Part shown: positions 22,978 to 30,622 of the stretch, one piece after another
Numbering within the stretch: position 1 is the stretch's first letter
Layout of the letters: the number at the start of each line of letters is the position of its first letter
NCBI GenBank assembly: GCA_964547995.1
Contig: CAZJRB010000017.1
Span: 16,178 to 80,177, forward strand
Length of the DNA: 64,000 nt
From: CAZJRB01 sp964547995
GTDB taxonomy: Bacteria; Planctomycetota; Planctomycetia; Pirellulales; Thermoguttaceae
Direction of reading: 5' to 3'
Position numbers and translations under genes: made by a program
The notes under the pieces: model-generated
The model's database searches: none
What the model was told of the DNA's origin: nothing
Seen by the model: only the letters and a program-made list of their open reading frames with translations

Positions 22978-23694
22978 ATGGGTCAGAAAGTCAATCCGAC
23001 CGGATTCCGCACCGGCATTATGACCGGATGGAAGAGCCGGTGGTTCGCCTCGAAGCAGGAGTTTGCCGAACTGCTTGTCGAGGACCAGAGGATTCGCGAT
23101 TTCGTCAAGAATCGCAAGGATAAGGGTGGAAAACCCATGTACCCGGCAATCGCAAAAATTGAAATCGAGCGGACACGAGACGAGGTCAAGGTGATTCTGC
23201 ACTCTGCACGGCCGGGTGTGTTGATCGGCAGAAAAGGAGAAAAGGTCGAAGAATTGCAGCAAGATTTGCAAGAGAGAACCGGACGCCGAATCAACTTGAA
23301 AATCGAAGAAATCAATCGTGCCGAACTCGTTGCCCAACTGGTCGCGGAAGACATCGCCGAGCAGTTGGCGAAACGGGCCGGGTTCCGACGCACGATGAAG
23401 AGGTCGATGGAGCAAACCATGGAAGCGGGCGCCAAGGGGATCAAGATTCAGTTGGCCGGTCGCCTCGGCGGTGCGGAAATGGCCCGACGGGAGAAGCAAA
23501 TGATGGGGTCGATTCCCCTCTCCACCCTCAGGGCAAAAATCGACTACGGATTCACGGAAGCAAAAATCGCCCAAGGCCACATCGGTATTCAGGTGTGGAT
23601 CAACCAGGGCATGTATAGCGAGGATGATATCGATGGCGTTGATGCCAAGGCGAGTCAAACATCGAAAAAGTCAAAGAAGACGTATAAAAGGTAA
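22978..23694 (+). CDS. rpsC: 30S ribosomal protein S3
   Basis: S3 guards the mRNA entry tunnel and helps unwind mRNA. It starts MGQKVNPTGFRTGIMTGWKS and contains a KH RNA-binding domain (GVLIGRKGEKVEELQQDL) and the C-terminal S3 domain (GAKGIKIQLAGRLGGAEMAR). The last 20 codons, a Lys/Ser-rich tail ending SQTSKKSKKTYKR, are read in one frame from DNA that also encodes the first 20 residues of L16 in another frame: rpsC and rplP overlap by 62 bp. The length of 238 residues is slightly above the common 210-235. Confidence 0.96.
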   Translation: MGQKVNPTGFRTGIMTGWKSRWFASKQEFAELLVEDQRIRDFVKNRKDKGGKPMYPAIAKIEIERTRDEVKVILHSARPGVLIGRKGEKVEELQQDLQERTGRRINLKIEEINRAELVAQLVAEDIAEQLAKRAGFRRTMKRSMEQTMEAGAKGIKIQLAGRLGGAEMARREKQMMGSIPLSTLRAKIDYGFTEAKIAQGHIGIQVWINQGMYSEDDIDGVDAKASQTSKKSKKTYKR

Positions 23695-24049
23695 AGCTAC
23701 TCGCGGAAACCGCGTCGTCTTCGGTGACTTTGGGCTGCAAGCGGTCCAGGGCGGCTGGATCAGCGCAGCAACGATCGAGGCCGGGCGTATTGCGGCCCAG
23801 CAGTACATCCGCGGCGAGGGACGCCTGTACATCCGAGTTTTCCCACACAAACCGATTACTTCCATCCCGCTGGAGACGCGAATGGGTAAAGGGAAAGGCG
23901 AGCCCGACTACTGGGCTGCGGTGGTGAAGCCGGGGACCGTGTTGTACGAAATCGGCGGCGTGACCGAGGAGGCCGCCCGGCTCTGTTTCACCCGACTGGC
24001 CCATAAGATGCCCGTTCGTGTCCGCTTCCTGAAACGACGCCCGATTTAG
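23633..24049 (+). CDS. rplP: 50S ribosomal protein L16
   Basis: L16 organises the A- and P-site tRNA-binding region of the 50S subunit. I start at the ATG at 23633 (MALMPRRVKHRKSQRRRIKGKATRGN, shortened type), since family members begin MLxPKRxKxRK. That places the start 62 bp inside rpsC. A start at the internal Met4 (23642) would still overlap by 53 bp. The conserved arginine-rich loop near GRLYIRVFPHKPITSIPLETRMGKGKGEPDYW is present. It has 138 residues, a normal size. Translation presumably depends on re-initiation within rpsC. Confidence 0.95.
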   Translation: MALMPRRVKHRKSQRRRIKGKATRGNRVVFGDFGLQAVQGGWISAATIEAGRIAAQQYIRGEGRLYIRVFPHKPITSIPLETRMGKGKGEPDYWAAVVKPGTVLYEIGGVTEEAARLCFTRLAHKMPVRVRFLKRRPI

Positions 24050-24060
24050 GAACCGGAAAA

Positions 24061-24300
24061 ATGACCAAGGCAGCCGAACTTCGCGAGATGAGCGACGAGC
24101 AGTTGGCGATGACGCTCAAGGAAGCCACCGACAACTTCTTCCGCCTGCGGCTCCAGGCCCAGACGGAACGGCTCGACGCCCCCAGCGAATTGCGGAAAAA
24201 CCGCCGCCTGATCGCCCGGATCAAAACGATCCGGCACGAACGGGAAATCGCGGCTGCCGGCGAAAAGAAGACCGAGGAAACCGATGCCCAAACGAGTTGA
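24061..24300 (+). CDS. rpmC: 50S ribosomal protein L29
   Basis: L29 is a small helical protein near the tunnel exit next to L23. Residues 1-65 match the family (ELREMSDEQLAMTLKEATDNFFRLRLQ, shortened type; LRKNRRLIARIKTIRHERE). An extra Glu/Lys/Thr-rich tail (AAAGEKKTEETDAQTS) brings the length to 79 residues. Its last 17 nt overlap the start of rpsQ, which indicates translational coupling. Confidence 0.95.
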   Translation: MTKAAELREMSDEQLAMTLKEATDNFFRLRLQAQTERLDAPSELRKNRRLIARIKTIRHEREIAAAGEKKTEETDAQTS

Positions 24301-24598
24301 AGTCGGCGTCGTCACCAGCGACAAGACGACAAAAACACGCCGAGTGGAAATCGCGCGGCTTGTGAAACACCCCAAGTATGGGAAGTTCATCCGCCGCAGG
24401 ACGATTTGCCACGTCCACGACGAAAACGAGGAGTCGAAACTCGGGGATAAAGTGGAAATCATCGAGTGCCCGCCAAAATCGAAAACAAAACACTGGGAGC
24501 TGGTTCGAGTGGTCGAGAAGGGACAAGTAATCGATCTGGCAGCGATGCGGGCGGCGACGAAAACCGGGGAGGAGCCGACGGTACCGGAAGGATCGTGA
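24284..24598 (+). CDS. rpsQ: 30S ribosomal protein S17
   Basis: S17 is a primary 16S rRNA-binding protein with an OB fold. The segments VVTSDKTTKTRRVEIARLVKHPKYGKF and GDKVEIIECPPKSKTKHWELVRVVE (each shortened in type) are family-typical. The 104 residues include about 18 extra C-terminal residues (AAMRAATKTGEEPTVPEGS) beyond the common length of 80-90. It overlaps rpmC by 17 nt and lies 14 nt before rplN. Confidence 0.95.
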   Translation: MPKRVEVGVVTSDKTTKTRRVEIARLVKHPKYGKFIRRRTICHVHDENEESKLGDKVEIIECPPKSKTKHWELVRVVEKGQVIDLAAMRAATKTGEEPTVPEGS

Positions 24599-24612
24599 CT
24601 TGGATGTGAACC

Positions 24613-24981
24613 ATGATTCAAATGCAAACCCGACTCGCCGTGGCCGATAACACCGGCGCCAAGGAATTGATGTGCATCAAGGTCCTTGGCGGAACGCACC
24701 GCCGCACCGCCGGGGTGGGCGATATCGTCGTGTGCAGCGTGAAAAGCGTAATCCCGGGCGCCGAGCTGAAAAAGGGAACCGTGGTTCGGGCAGTGATCGT
24801 CCGCTGCAAGCAGTCGACCCGCCGGGAGGACGGCAGCTACGTGCGATTCGACAGCAACGCCGCCGTGATTATCGACAATGAGAAGAATCCCCGCGGCACG
24901 CGGATTTTCGGCGCCGTCGCCCGGGAACTGCGCGAGTGTAACTTCATGAAAATCGTCAGCCTCGCCGGCGAGGTGGTCTGA
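24613..24981 (+). CDS. rplN: 50S ribosomal protein L14
   Basis: L14 forms an intersubunit bridge and is the docking site of the silencing factor RsfS. The 122-residue sequence starts MIQMQTRLAVADNTGAKELM and includes YVRFDSNAAVIIDNEKNPRGTRIFGAVARELR (shortened type), highly conserved. The stop overlaps the rplX start codon by one base (TGATG), so the two are coupled. Nothing unusual. Confidence 0.97.
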   Translation: MIQMQTRLAVADNTGAKELMCIKVLGGTHRRTAGVGDIVVCSVKSVIPGAELKKGTVVRAVIVRCKQSTRREDGSYVRFDSNAAVIIDNEKNPRGTRIFGAVARELRECNFMKIVSLAGEVV

Positions 24982-25328
24982 TGCTGATCCGAACAGATGA
25001 CATTGTGGAAATCATTGCCGGCGACGACCGGGGTGCGCGCGGAAAGGTGCTTCGCGTGGAACGGAAGTCCGGAAAGATCGTCGTCGAGCAGGTTAACCGT
25101 GTTTACAAACACATACGGCGCAGCCAGAAGAACCCGCAAGGCGGCCGCCTCTCGAAGGAAATGCCGATCCCGGCCGCCAATGCCCTGTTGATCTGCGAAG
25201 CGTGCGGCGCCGCTACCCGGTTGGGCACCCGGCATCTCGACGACGGCAGCAAGGAGCGCTATTGCAAGAAATGCGGCGCCGGGAACGGTCAGATTGCCCC
25301 GCGAAGGGCCAAACGCGCCAAGAAATAA
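24981..25328 (+). CDS. rplX: 50S ribosomal protein L24
   Basis: L24 starts 50S assembly by binding the 5' end of 23S rRNA. It begins with the KOW motif (DIVEIIAGDDRGARGKVLRV), and the C-terminal half carries a four-cysteine zinc ribbon (Cys72, Cys75, Cys95, Cys98). The 115 residues include a basic tail (PRRAKRAKK). The start codon shares a base with the rplN stop. It lies before rplE as usual. Confidence 0.95.
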   Translation: MLIRTDDIVEIIAGDDRGARGKVLRVERKSGKIVVEQVNRVYKHIRRSQKNPQGGRLSKEMPIPAANALLICEACGAATRLGTRHLDDGSKERYCKKCGAGNGQIAPRRAKRAKK

Positions 25329-25340
25329 CGTGCAAGCAAA

Positions 25341-25907
25341 ATGACACCGCGACTGTTGGAACAATACGAAACGGAAATCCTCCCGGCCCTGGCCGAGCAA
25401 TTTGGCCGGACGAACCGGCTATCGCTCCCCCGTCTCGAGAAGATCATGATCAATATGGGAGTGGGGTCGGCCGTGGGTGAGAAAAAACACCTGGAGGAAG
25501 CCGTCGATGCGTTGAAGCTGCTTTCCGGACAGAAACCGGTCGTTACCCTGGCCCGGAAGTCGGTGGCCGGGTTCCGCGTTCGCCAAGGGATGGCGATCGG
25601 GTGCAAAGTCACGCTGCGAGGAAAGCGGATGTACGAGTTTCTCGATCGGTTGATTTCCCTGGCCTTACCCCGCGTGCGCGACTTCCGGGGCCTCAACCCC
25701 GACGCGTTCGACGGCCATGGCAACTATACCCTGGGGTTGGCGGAACAGTTGGTTTTTCCGGAACTCAATCCGGACAAGTATTCTCGGCCGCAGGGGATGA
25801 ACGTGACGATTGTTACCACCGGGCGAAACGACGACGAGGCGCGCGAATTGTTGCGGCGGCTGGGGATGCCGCTGCGGGGGACCGAGGCGGCAAAAACCTC
25901 AGCGTAA
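25341..25907 (+). CDS. rplE: 50S ribosomal protein L5
   Basis: L5 binds 5S rRNA and forms the central protuberance. Residues MTPRLLEQYETEILPALAEQ, KIMINMGVGSA and the loop KSVAGFRVRQGMAIGCKVTLRG identify the family, and the FPELNPDK motif is conserved. The 188 residues are slightly longer than the usual 179, with a short tail GTEAAKTSA. It lies 12 nt after rplX and 17 nt before rpsN. Confidence 0.97.
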   Translation: MTPRLLEQYETEILPALAEQFGRTNRLSLPRLEKIMINMGVGSAVGEKKHLEEAVDALKLLSGQKPVVTLARKSVAGFRVRQGMAIGCKVTLRGKRMYEFLDRLISLALPRVRDFRGLNPDAFDGHGNYTLGLAEQLVFPELNPDKYSRPQGMNVTIVTTGRNDDEARELLRRLGMPLRGTEAAKTSA

Positions 25908-25924
25908 CGATAGGACAAAACCGG

Positions 25925-26110
25925 ATGGCCAGCAAATCGAAAATCGCCAAAGCCCTACGGACCCCCAAGTTCAGCTCCCGCGCCGAGCGCCGGTGCAAAA
26001 TTTGCGGGCGTCCGCGGTCGGTATACCGCAAGTTCGGAATCTGTCGGATCTGCTTCCGCAACCTCGCAGACGAGGGGCTGATTCCCGGCGTTAAGAAAGC
26101 GAGTTGGTAG
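25925..26110 (+). CDS. rpsN: 30S ribosomal protein S14, zinc-binding short form
   Basis: The 61-residue protein starts MASKSKIAKALRTPKFSSRA and has the zinc motif Cys24-x2-Cys27...Cys40-x2-Cys43 of the short (C+) type. It ends GVKKASW, the family C-terminus. S14 assembles late in the 30S head. The ATG at 25925 is chosen because the upstream part of the open frame overlaps rplE and is not S14-like. It lies in the usual place between rplE and rpsH. Confidence 0.96.
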   Translation: MASKSKIAKALRTPKFSSRAERRCKICGRPRSVYRKFGICRICFRNLADEGLIPGVKKASW

Positions 26111-26126
26111 AGGGGACCCAAGCACT

Positions 26127-26522
26127 ATGATGACCGACCCTATCGCCGATATGTTAACCCGTGTGCGGAACGCGGTCCGCGTCGAACGATCTCACGTCGA
26201 CATGCCTTTGTCGAAGGTGAAACGAGGCGTAGCGGAAGTGCTCAAGCGAGAGGGTTATATCTGGGATTGGGAAGAAATGGAAAGCCGGCCTGCAAACTTG
26301 CTCCGCGTTCACCTGAAATACGGCCCCAACGGAGAGCGCGTGATCCGGCGAATCCGACGCGTGAGCAAGCCGGGGCGACGTGTGTACAGCGGCGCCGCCG
26401 CGCTGAAGCCCGTACTCGGCGGCTTGGGAATCAGTATCATCAGCACCAGCCGTGGAGTTATCAGCGATCGCGAAGCTCGACAACGAAAACTCGGCGGCGA
26501 AGTCCTTTGTGAGGTCTGGTAG
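26127..26522 (+). CDS. rpsH: 30S ribosomal protein S8
   Basis: S8 binds the central domain of 16S rRNA and, in E. coli, represses the spc operon. It starts MMTDPIADMLTRVRNAVRV and ends with the conserved GLGISIISTSRGVISDREARQRKLGGEVLCEVW (shortened type). The 131 residues are the standard size. A 57-nt gap separates it from rplF, a larger gap than elsewhere in this part of the cluster, but no promoter is obvious in it. Confidence 0.97.
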   Translation: MMTDPIADMLTRVRNAVRVERSHVDMPLSKVKRGVAEVLKREGYIWDWEEMESRPANLLRVHLKYGPNGERVIRRIRRVSKPGRRVYSGAAALKPVLGGLGISIISTSRGVISDREARQRKLGGEVLCEVW

Positions 26523-26579
26523 GTCGTGCGAACAGCCGGCTGCGGGAAAACAAAAAAGTCAGGTTAAAGGGAAGTCGAT

Positions 26580-27125
26580 ATGTCCCGCATCGGAAAAAAA
26601 CCCGTGCAGGTCCCCGACAAAGCCAATGTCGCGATCGCCGACCGAAGGATCACCGTGGAAGGACCGCTGGGCAAGCTCGAATACGAGCATCGCCCTGAAA
26701 TCACGGTCACATACGACCAAAACGCCAAGCAGGTCGTCGTCTCGCGGGCAAACGACGACCGCCAAAATCGCGCTTTCCACGGCCTGACCCGGGCACTGAT
26801 ACAAAACATGGTTACCGGGGTAACCGAAGGTTATGAGAGACGACTCGAGATCCACGGGGTCGGGTACATTGCCGCCGTGCAGAACAATCGGCTCGACCTC
26901 CGTGTGGGCTTTGCGAACGAGTTGCACGTGCCAATCCCGGAGGGGCTGGATGTCACCTGCCCCGACCAACAGCACATTTTGATCAAGGGGATCGACAAGC
27001 AGAAAGTCGGCCAGTTCGCCGCCGAAGTCCGGGCAATGCGGAAACCCGAACCCTACAAAGGCAAAGGCATCCGCTACGTGGGCGAACAGGTTCGTCGCAA
27101 GCAAGGAAAGGCCATGGTGAAATAA
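26580..27125 (+). CDS. rplF: 50S ribosomal protein L6
   Basis: L6 sits near the GTPase centre, close to the sarcin-ricin loop. The family start MSRIGKKPVQVPDKANVAI and the C-terminal KPEPYKGKGIRYVGEQVRRKQGK are present. It has 181 residues and two repeated alpha/beta domains, as usual. The start ATG has a GGGAAG ribosome-binding site 6-7 nt upstream. rplR follows after 19 nt. Confidence 0.97.
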   Translation: MSRIGKKPVQVPDKANVAIADRRITVEGPLGKLEYEHRPEITVTYDQNAKQVVVSRANDDRQNRAFHGLTRALIQNMVTGVTEGYERRLEIHGVGYIAAVQNNRLDLRVGFANELHVPIPEGLDVTCPDQQHILIKGIDKQKVGQFAAEVRAMRKPEPYKGKGIRYVGEQVRRKQGKAMVK

Positions 27126-27144
27126 CCGCCGGCAGAACAAAAAA

Positions 27145-27513
27145 GTGAAACGAGAAAAGAAAATCGGCAAACAGCGGCAACGGCGGCAATACCGCGTCAG
27201 CAACCGGGTCAAGCACGACTCAACCCGGCCGCGGCTGAGCATATTCCGCAGCCATAAACACGTGTACGTCCAAATCATCGACGATGAGGCGGGCCGCACG
27301 CTGGTGGCAGCCGGTACGCTCGACAAACCCCTGAAAGCGGAACTGAACCACAGCGGAAACAAAGAAGCTGCCGCGGCCGTGGGAAAGGCCATTGCCCAGC
27401 GGGCGCTCGAAGCCGGGATCAAACAGGTCACGTTCGACCGCCGCGAGTACAAATACCACGGCAGGGTAGCCGCCTTGGCGGATGCCGCCCGCGAAGCGGG
27501 GCTGGAATTCTAG
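27145..27513 (+). CDS. rplR: 50S ribosomal protein L18
   Basis: L18 bridges 5S and 23S rRNA in the central protuberance. The start is GTG at 27145 (VKREKKIGKQRQRRQYRVSN). RPRLSIFRSHKHVYVQIIDDEAGRTLVAAG (shortened type) and the C-terminal VTFDRREYKYHGRVAALADAAREAGLEF region are typical. It has 122 residues. It lies between rplF and rpsE as usual. Confidence 0.96.
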   Translation: MKREKKIGKQRQRRQYRVSNRVKHDSTRPRLSIFRSHKHVYVQIIDDEAGRTLVAAGTLDKPLKAELNHSGNKEAAAAVGKAIAQRALEAGIKQVTFDRREYKYHGRVAALADAAREAGLEF

Positions 27514-27543
27514 TACCCAACTAATATAATATGAAGGCACATC

Positions 27544-28029
27544 ATGGCTACTGAGACTACGCAGGGGGAACTGGTCGAGAAGGTCGTCAAGATCCGGCGT
27601 TGTGCCGCCGTGGTCAAGGGCGGTCGCCGTTTTAGTTTCGCCGCTCTGGTGGTCGTCGGTGACGGCGAGGGAAAGGTCGGTTGGGGGTACGGCAAGGCCA
27701 ACGAGGTCCCCCCCGCCGTGGAGAAGGCGGTCAAAGACGGCTCCCGGAGCCTTGTCCCCGTCTCCCTGGAAGGCACCACCATCCCGCATACGACCAAGGG
27801 CCATTACGGCGCCGCCAGGGTGATCCTCGTTCCGGCGAGTCCGGGAACCGGGGTGATCGCCGGCGGCGCCGTCCGTGCGGTCTGCGAAGCCGCTGGAATC
27901 AAGGACATCCTTACCAAGAGTTTCGGCACCAATAATCCGCTCAATCTGGTCAAAGCCACCATCGGCGCATTGCAAGAACTCCGTTCCCAGGGCGAAGTCG
28001 AACGGCTTCGGGGAGTTTCGCTATCATGA
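27544..28029 (+). CDS. rpsE: 30S ribosomal protein S5
   Basis: S5 helps translational accuracy and mRNA unwinding at the entry site. It has the double-stranded RNA-binding-like N-domain (EKVVKIRRCAAVVKGGRRFSF) and the conserved GAARVILVPASPGTGVIAGGAVRAV region (shortened types). It has 161 residues. Its stop overlaps the rplO start (ATGA), so rplO follows directly and rpmD (L30), which normally lies between them, is missing. Confidence 0.97.
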   Translation: MATETTQGELVEKVVKIRRCAAVVKGGRRFSFAALVVVGDGEGKVGWGYGKANEVPPAVEKAVKDGSRSLVPVSLEGTTIPHTTKGHYGAARVILVPASPGTGVIAGGAVRAVCEAAGIKDILTKSFGTNNPLNLVKATIGALQELRSQGEVERLRGVSLS

Positions 28030-28511
28030 ACCTAGACGACGTCCACCGAGCAAGCAAGAAACACAAGAAACGGAAACGCGTCGGGCGAGGTCCCGGCTCC
28101 GGGTGCGGAAAGACGTGCGGGCGAGGCCACAAGGGACAGCGCTCGCGCGCCGGCTACTCCGTCCATCCAACCTTCGAAGGCGGCCAGATGCCCCTGGTGC
28201 GGCGAATTCCCAAACGCGGATTCCACAACCGCTGGGCCCTTGCCGTCGCCGTTGTGAATATCGGCGACCTCGAAACACGCTTCGACGACGGTGCGGAAGT
28301 CAGTCCGGAAATCCTCAAATCCAGAAGCCTGGCCAAGGGGCGTTACGACGTGCTGAAGGTGCTCGGCAACGGCGAATTGACCAAGAAGTTGAAAGTCTCT
28401 GCCCATCGTTTCAGCAACTCGGCCAGGGAAAAAATCGAAAAGGCGGGCGGCGAGGCGATCGTCCTGCCCAGCAAGGCGCCCGTCCCCAAGAATAAACAGA
28501 ATTCACAATAA
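28026..28511 (+). CDS. rplO: 50S ribosomal protein L15
   Basis: L15 is a late assembly protein of the 50S subunit. The glycine/arginine-rich N-terminus (RVGRGPGSGCGKTCGRGHKG) and the segment FEGGQMPLVRRIPKRGF are diagnostic. It has 161 residues with a short C-terminal tail after the conserved region. It overlaps rpsE by 4 nt and lies 24 nt before secY, the standard position. Confidence 0.97.
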   Translation: MNLDDVHRASKKHKKRKRVGRGPGSGCGKTCGRGHKGQRSRAGYSVHPTFEGGQMPLVRRIPKRGFHNRWALAVAVVNIGDLETRFDDGAEVSPEILKSRSLAKGRYDVLKVLGNGELTKKLKVSAHRFSNSAREKIEKAGGEAIVLPSKAPVPKNKQNSQ

Positions 28512-28535
28512 CCTTGCGAAGAGGCGGCTTTTGCC

Positions 28536-29885
28536 ATGTGGGAAAAGGTTCGCGTCATCTTCACGATTCCTGAATTGCGCCAGAAGATCCTGCTGACGCT
28601 CCTTTTTCTGGCCATTTACCGCGTCGGGTGGCACATCCCGCTGCCGATCGTCGATCCGTCAAAAAGCCTCTTCGGTGAGAGTGCCGGCGGTATGGCAGAG
28701 GTAATGGAACGGGTGGCGACCTTCAGCGCCAGCCAACTGAACCAGGCAACCATCTTCGGCCTGGGAATCATGCCGTACATCTCCGCGTCGATTATCTTTC
28801 AACTCCTTGGCAGTGTCTATCCTCCGCTGGAAAAACTGCAAAAGGAGGGCGAAAGCGGCAGGAAAAAAATCAACGAGTACACCCGCTACGCAACGGTCGT
28901 CATTTGCATCGGCCAAAGCTGGTTCTATGTGGGAATCCTCATCAAGAGCAATATGGTCCACGAGGGATTCCTGACCGCCGAAGGCTCGTTGTCTTTTGGC
29001 TGGCAATTGACCGCGGTCATGACGATGACCGCCGGCACCGTCTTCCTCATGTGGCTCGGCGAGCAGATCGACGAATACGGGATCGGCAACGGCATCAGCC
29101 TGTTGATCATGGCGGGCATTCTCGCCCGGATGCCGGGCGCCGGCTGGCGACTGCTCAAACCGATGATTGATGCCGGGGGAATCGAACTGGGGACCGGGCG
29201 CGGACAGGTCGGCGTGGAAACGCTCCTGGTGCTGGCCGTATTGTTCGTCGGCGTCGTGGCCGGTGTCGTCTTCATCACCCGCGGACAACGCCGCATTCCC
29301 ACGCAAACCGCGAAACACGTCCGCGGACGGCGCACCTACGGCGGAACCCGGCAGTATCTGCCCCTTCGCGTGAATCAGGCAGGCGTCATGCCGATTATCT
29401 TCGCCAGCAGCCTGCTGTTGTTTCCTCAAGTATTGTTCCGTTTGCTGGCCGGTCTTCCGGGGCAAAGTTGGGCCGTCCCCCTGCAACGCGCGTTCGAGCG
29501 CGGTGACTCGTTCGTTTACAACGCAATGTACGTGGGCATGATCTACTTCTTCTGCTACTTCTGGACAGCCATTACCTTCAACCCCAAGGACATGTCCGAC
29601 AATCTGAAGAACTACGGTACGTTCATCCCCGGCTACCGGCCCGGAAAACGAACCGCCGACTACCTGGAAAAGGTCATGGTGCGGATCACCTACGTCGGGG
29701 CGGGATTCCTCGCGCTGGTTGCCATCATCCCCACGATCATCGCCGGGGCAATGCACATCGACTGGGTCGTGGCCAGTTTCTACGGCGGCACGGGGCTGCT
29801 GATCGCCGTGAGTGTGGCTTTCGACCTCGTGCAGAAGATCGATAGCCACCTCGTCATGCGAAACTATCCCGGATTGTTGGACTAG
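28536..29885 (+). CDS. secY: Protein translocase subunit SecY
   Basis: SecY is the channel of the general secretion system in the inner membrane. The 449-residue protein has ten predicted membrane helices. Recognisable are the start WEKVRVIFTIPELRQKILLT, the plug-region segment ATIFGLGIMPYISASIIFQLL, and the conserved cytoplasmic loops (YGGTRQYLPLRVNQAGVMPIIFASSLL; GTFIPGYRPGKRTADYLEKVM; all shortened types). It follows rplO and precedes adk, as in most bacteria. The many signal peptides in this window would use it. Confidence 0.97.
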   Translation: MWEKVRVIFTIPELRQKILLTLLFLAIYRVGWHIPLPIVDPSKSLFGESAGGMAEVMERVATFSASQLNQATIFGLGIMPYISASIIFQLLGSVYPPLEKLQKEGESGRKKINEYTRYATVVICIGQSWFYVGILIKSNMVHEGFLTAEGSLSFGWQLTAVMTMTAGTVFLMWLGEQIDEYGIGNGISLLIMAGILARMPGAGWRLLKPMIDAGGIELGTGRGQVGVETLLVLAVLFVGVVAGVVFITRGQRRIPTQTAKHVRGRRTYGGTRQYLPLRVNQAGVMPIIFASSLLLFPQVLFRLLAGLPGQSWAVPLQRAFERGDSFVYNAMYVGMIYFFCYFWTAITFNPKDMSDNLKNYGTFIPGYRPGKRTADYLEKVMVRITYVGAGFLALVAIIPTIIAGAMHIDWVVASFYGGTGLLIAVSVAFDLVQKIDSHLVMRNYPGLLD

Positions 29886-29901
29886 AATCAGAGATTGCAC
29901 C

Positions 29902-30462
29902 ATGCGAATAGTCTTTATCGGCCCGCCGGGTGCAGGAAAGGGAACACAAGCGGAACGGCTCATCCGGACCTGCGAAATCGCCCACCTCTCGACCGGCGAC
30001 ATGCTCCGCGCCGCCCGCGACGCAAAAACCGACGTCGGCCAACAAGCCGACGAGTATATGTCGGCCGGCAAGCTGGTACCCGATCACGTCATCATCGCCG
30101 TCATCGCCGAACGGCTCGAAGAGCCCGACTGTGAGAAAGGGTACCTTCTCGACGGGTTCCCCCGCACGATTGCCCAGGCTGAAGCGCTCGACAAAATGCT
30201 CGCCGAAAAAGGAACTTCTCTGGATGCCGTCCTTGAACTGGACGTTCCCGAGGAAGAACTCTTCCGGCGACTTTCCGGGCGCGGCCGGGCGGACGATACG
30301 CCCGAGGTGATCCGACAGCGGCTTGTTGCGTACCGCGACCAAACCGAACCGCTGCTGAAATACTACGGCAATCAGGGCCTGCTCAAACGTATCGACGGGT
30401 TGGGAAACGTCGAAGATGTCTTTGACCGTGCTAAAACCGTGTTGGACGAGTTCACAGACTAG
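29902..30462 (+). CDS. adk: Adenylate kinase, short lid-less form
   Basis: The enzyme interconverts ATP, ADP and AMP. The P-loop GPPGAGKGTQ is at residues 7-16, the AMP-binding LSTGDMLR follows at about 34, and LLDGFPRT lies near 83. The LID domain is replaced by a short loop (SGRGRADDTPEVIRQRL), so the protein has 186 residues, not about 215, a short type also known from other bacteria. The ATG at 29902 is chosen because it starts directly at the conserved MRIVFIGPPG. Its stop codon touches the palindromic repeat at 30461. Confidence 0.96.
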   Translation: MRIVFIGPPGAGKGTQAERLIRTCEIAHLSTGDMLRAARDAKTDVGQQADEYMSAGKLVPDHVIIAVIAERLEEPDCEKGYLLDGFPRTIAQAEALDKMLAEKGTSLDAVLELDVPEEELFRRLSGRGRADDTPEVIRQRLVAYRDQTEPLLKYYGNQGLLKRIDGLGNVEDVFDRAKTVLDEFTD

Positions 30463-30567
30463 TGCTCCGTCAAGTCTTAATTTTGGGGTAGCCACGCTCG
30501 CCAGAGCGTGGGATTCCCACGGTCTGACGACCGTGGCTACCCCAATTTCAAAATCTGACAGAGCACT
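30461..30567. repeat. 107-bp palindromic repeat family E between adk and map
   Basis: The outer arms start AGTGCTCCGTCA and end TGACAGAGCACT. The next layer reads GGGGTAGCCACG and CGTGGCTACCCC, and the centre holds two small hairpins (GCTC-GCCA-GAGC; CCACGGTC-TGAC-GACCGTGG). Related pieces are at 7746-7786 (outer ends) and 3866-3896 (core). It interrupts the ribosomal cluster, so adk and map may be separated transcriptionally. Confidence 0.85.
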
Positions 30568-30622
30568 AGGCAGTATTCGTTGAACGAGATTCCTGCTGCC
30601 GTGCGAAAGGAGAACGTGAGGC

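Noticed and set aside
28659..30071. 470-codon minus-strand frame opposite secY
   Set aside because: His/Asp/Gln-rich shadow of a confident secY.
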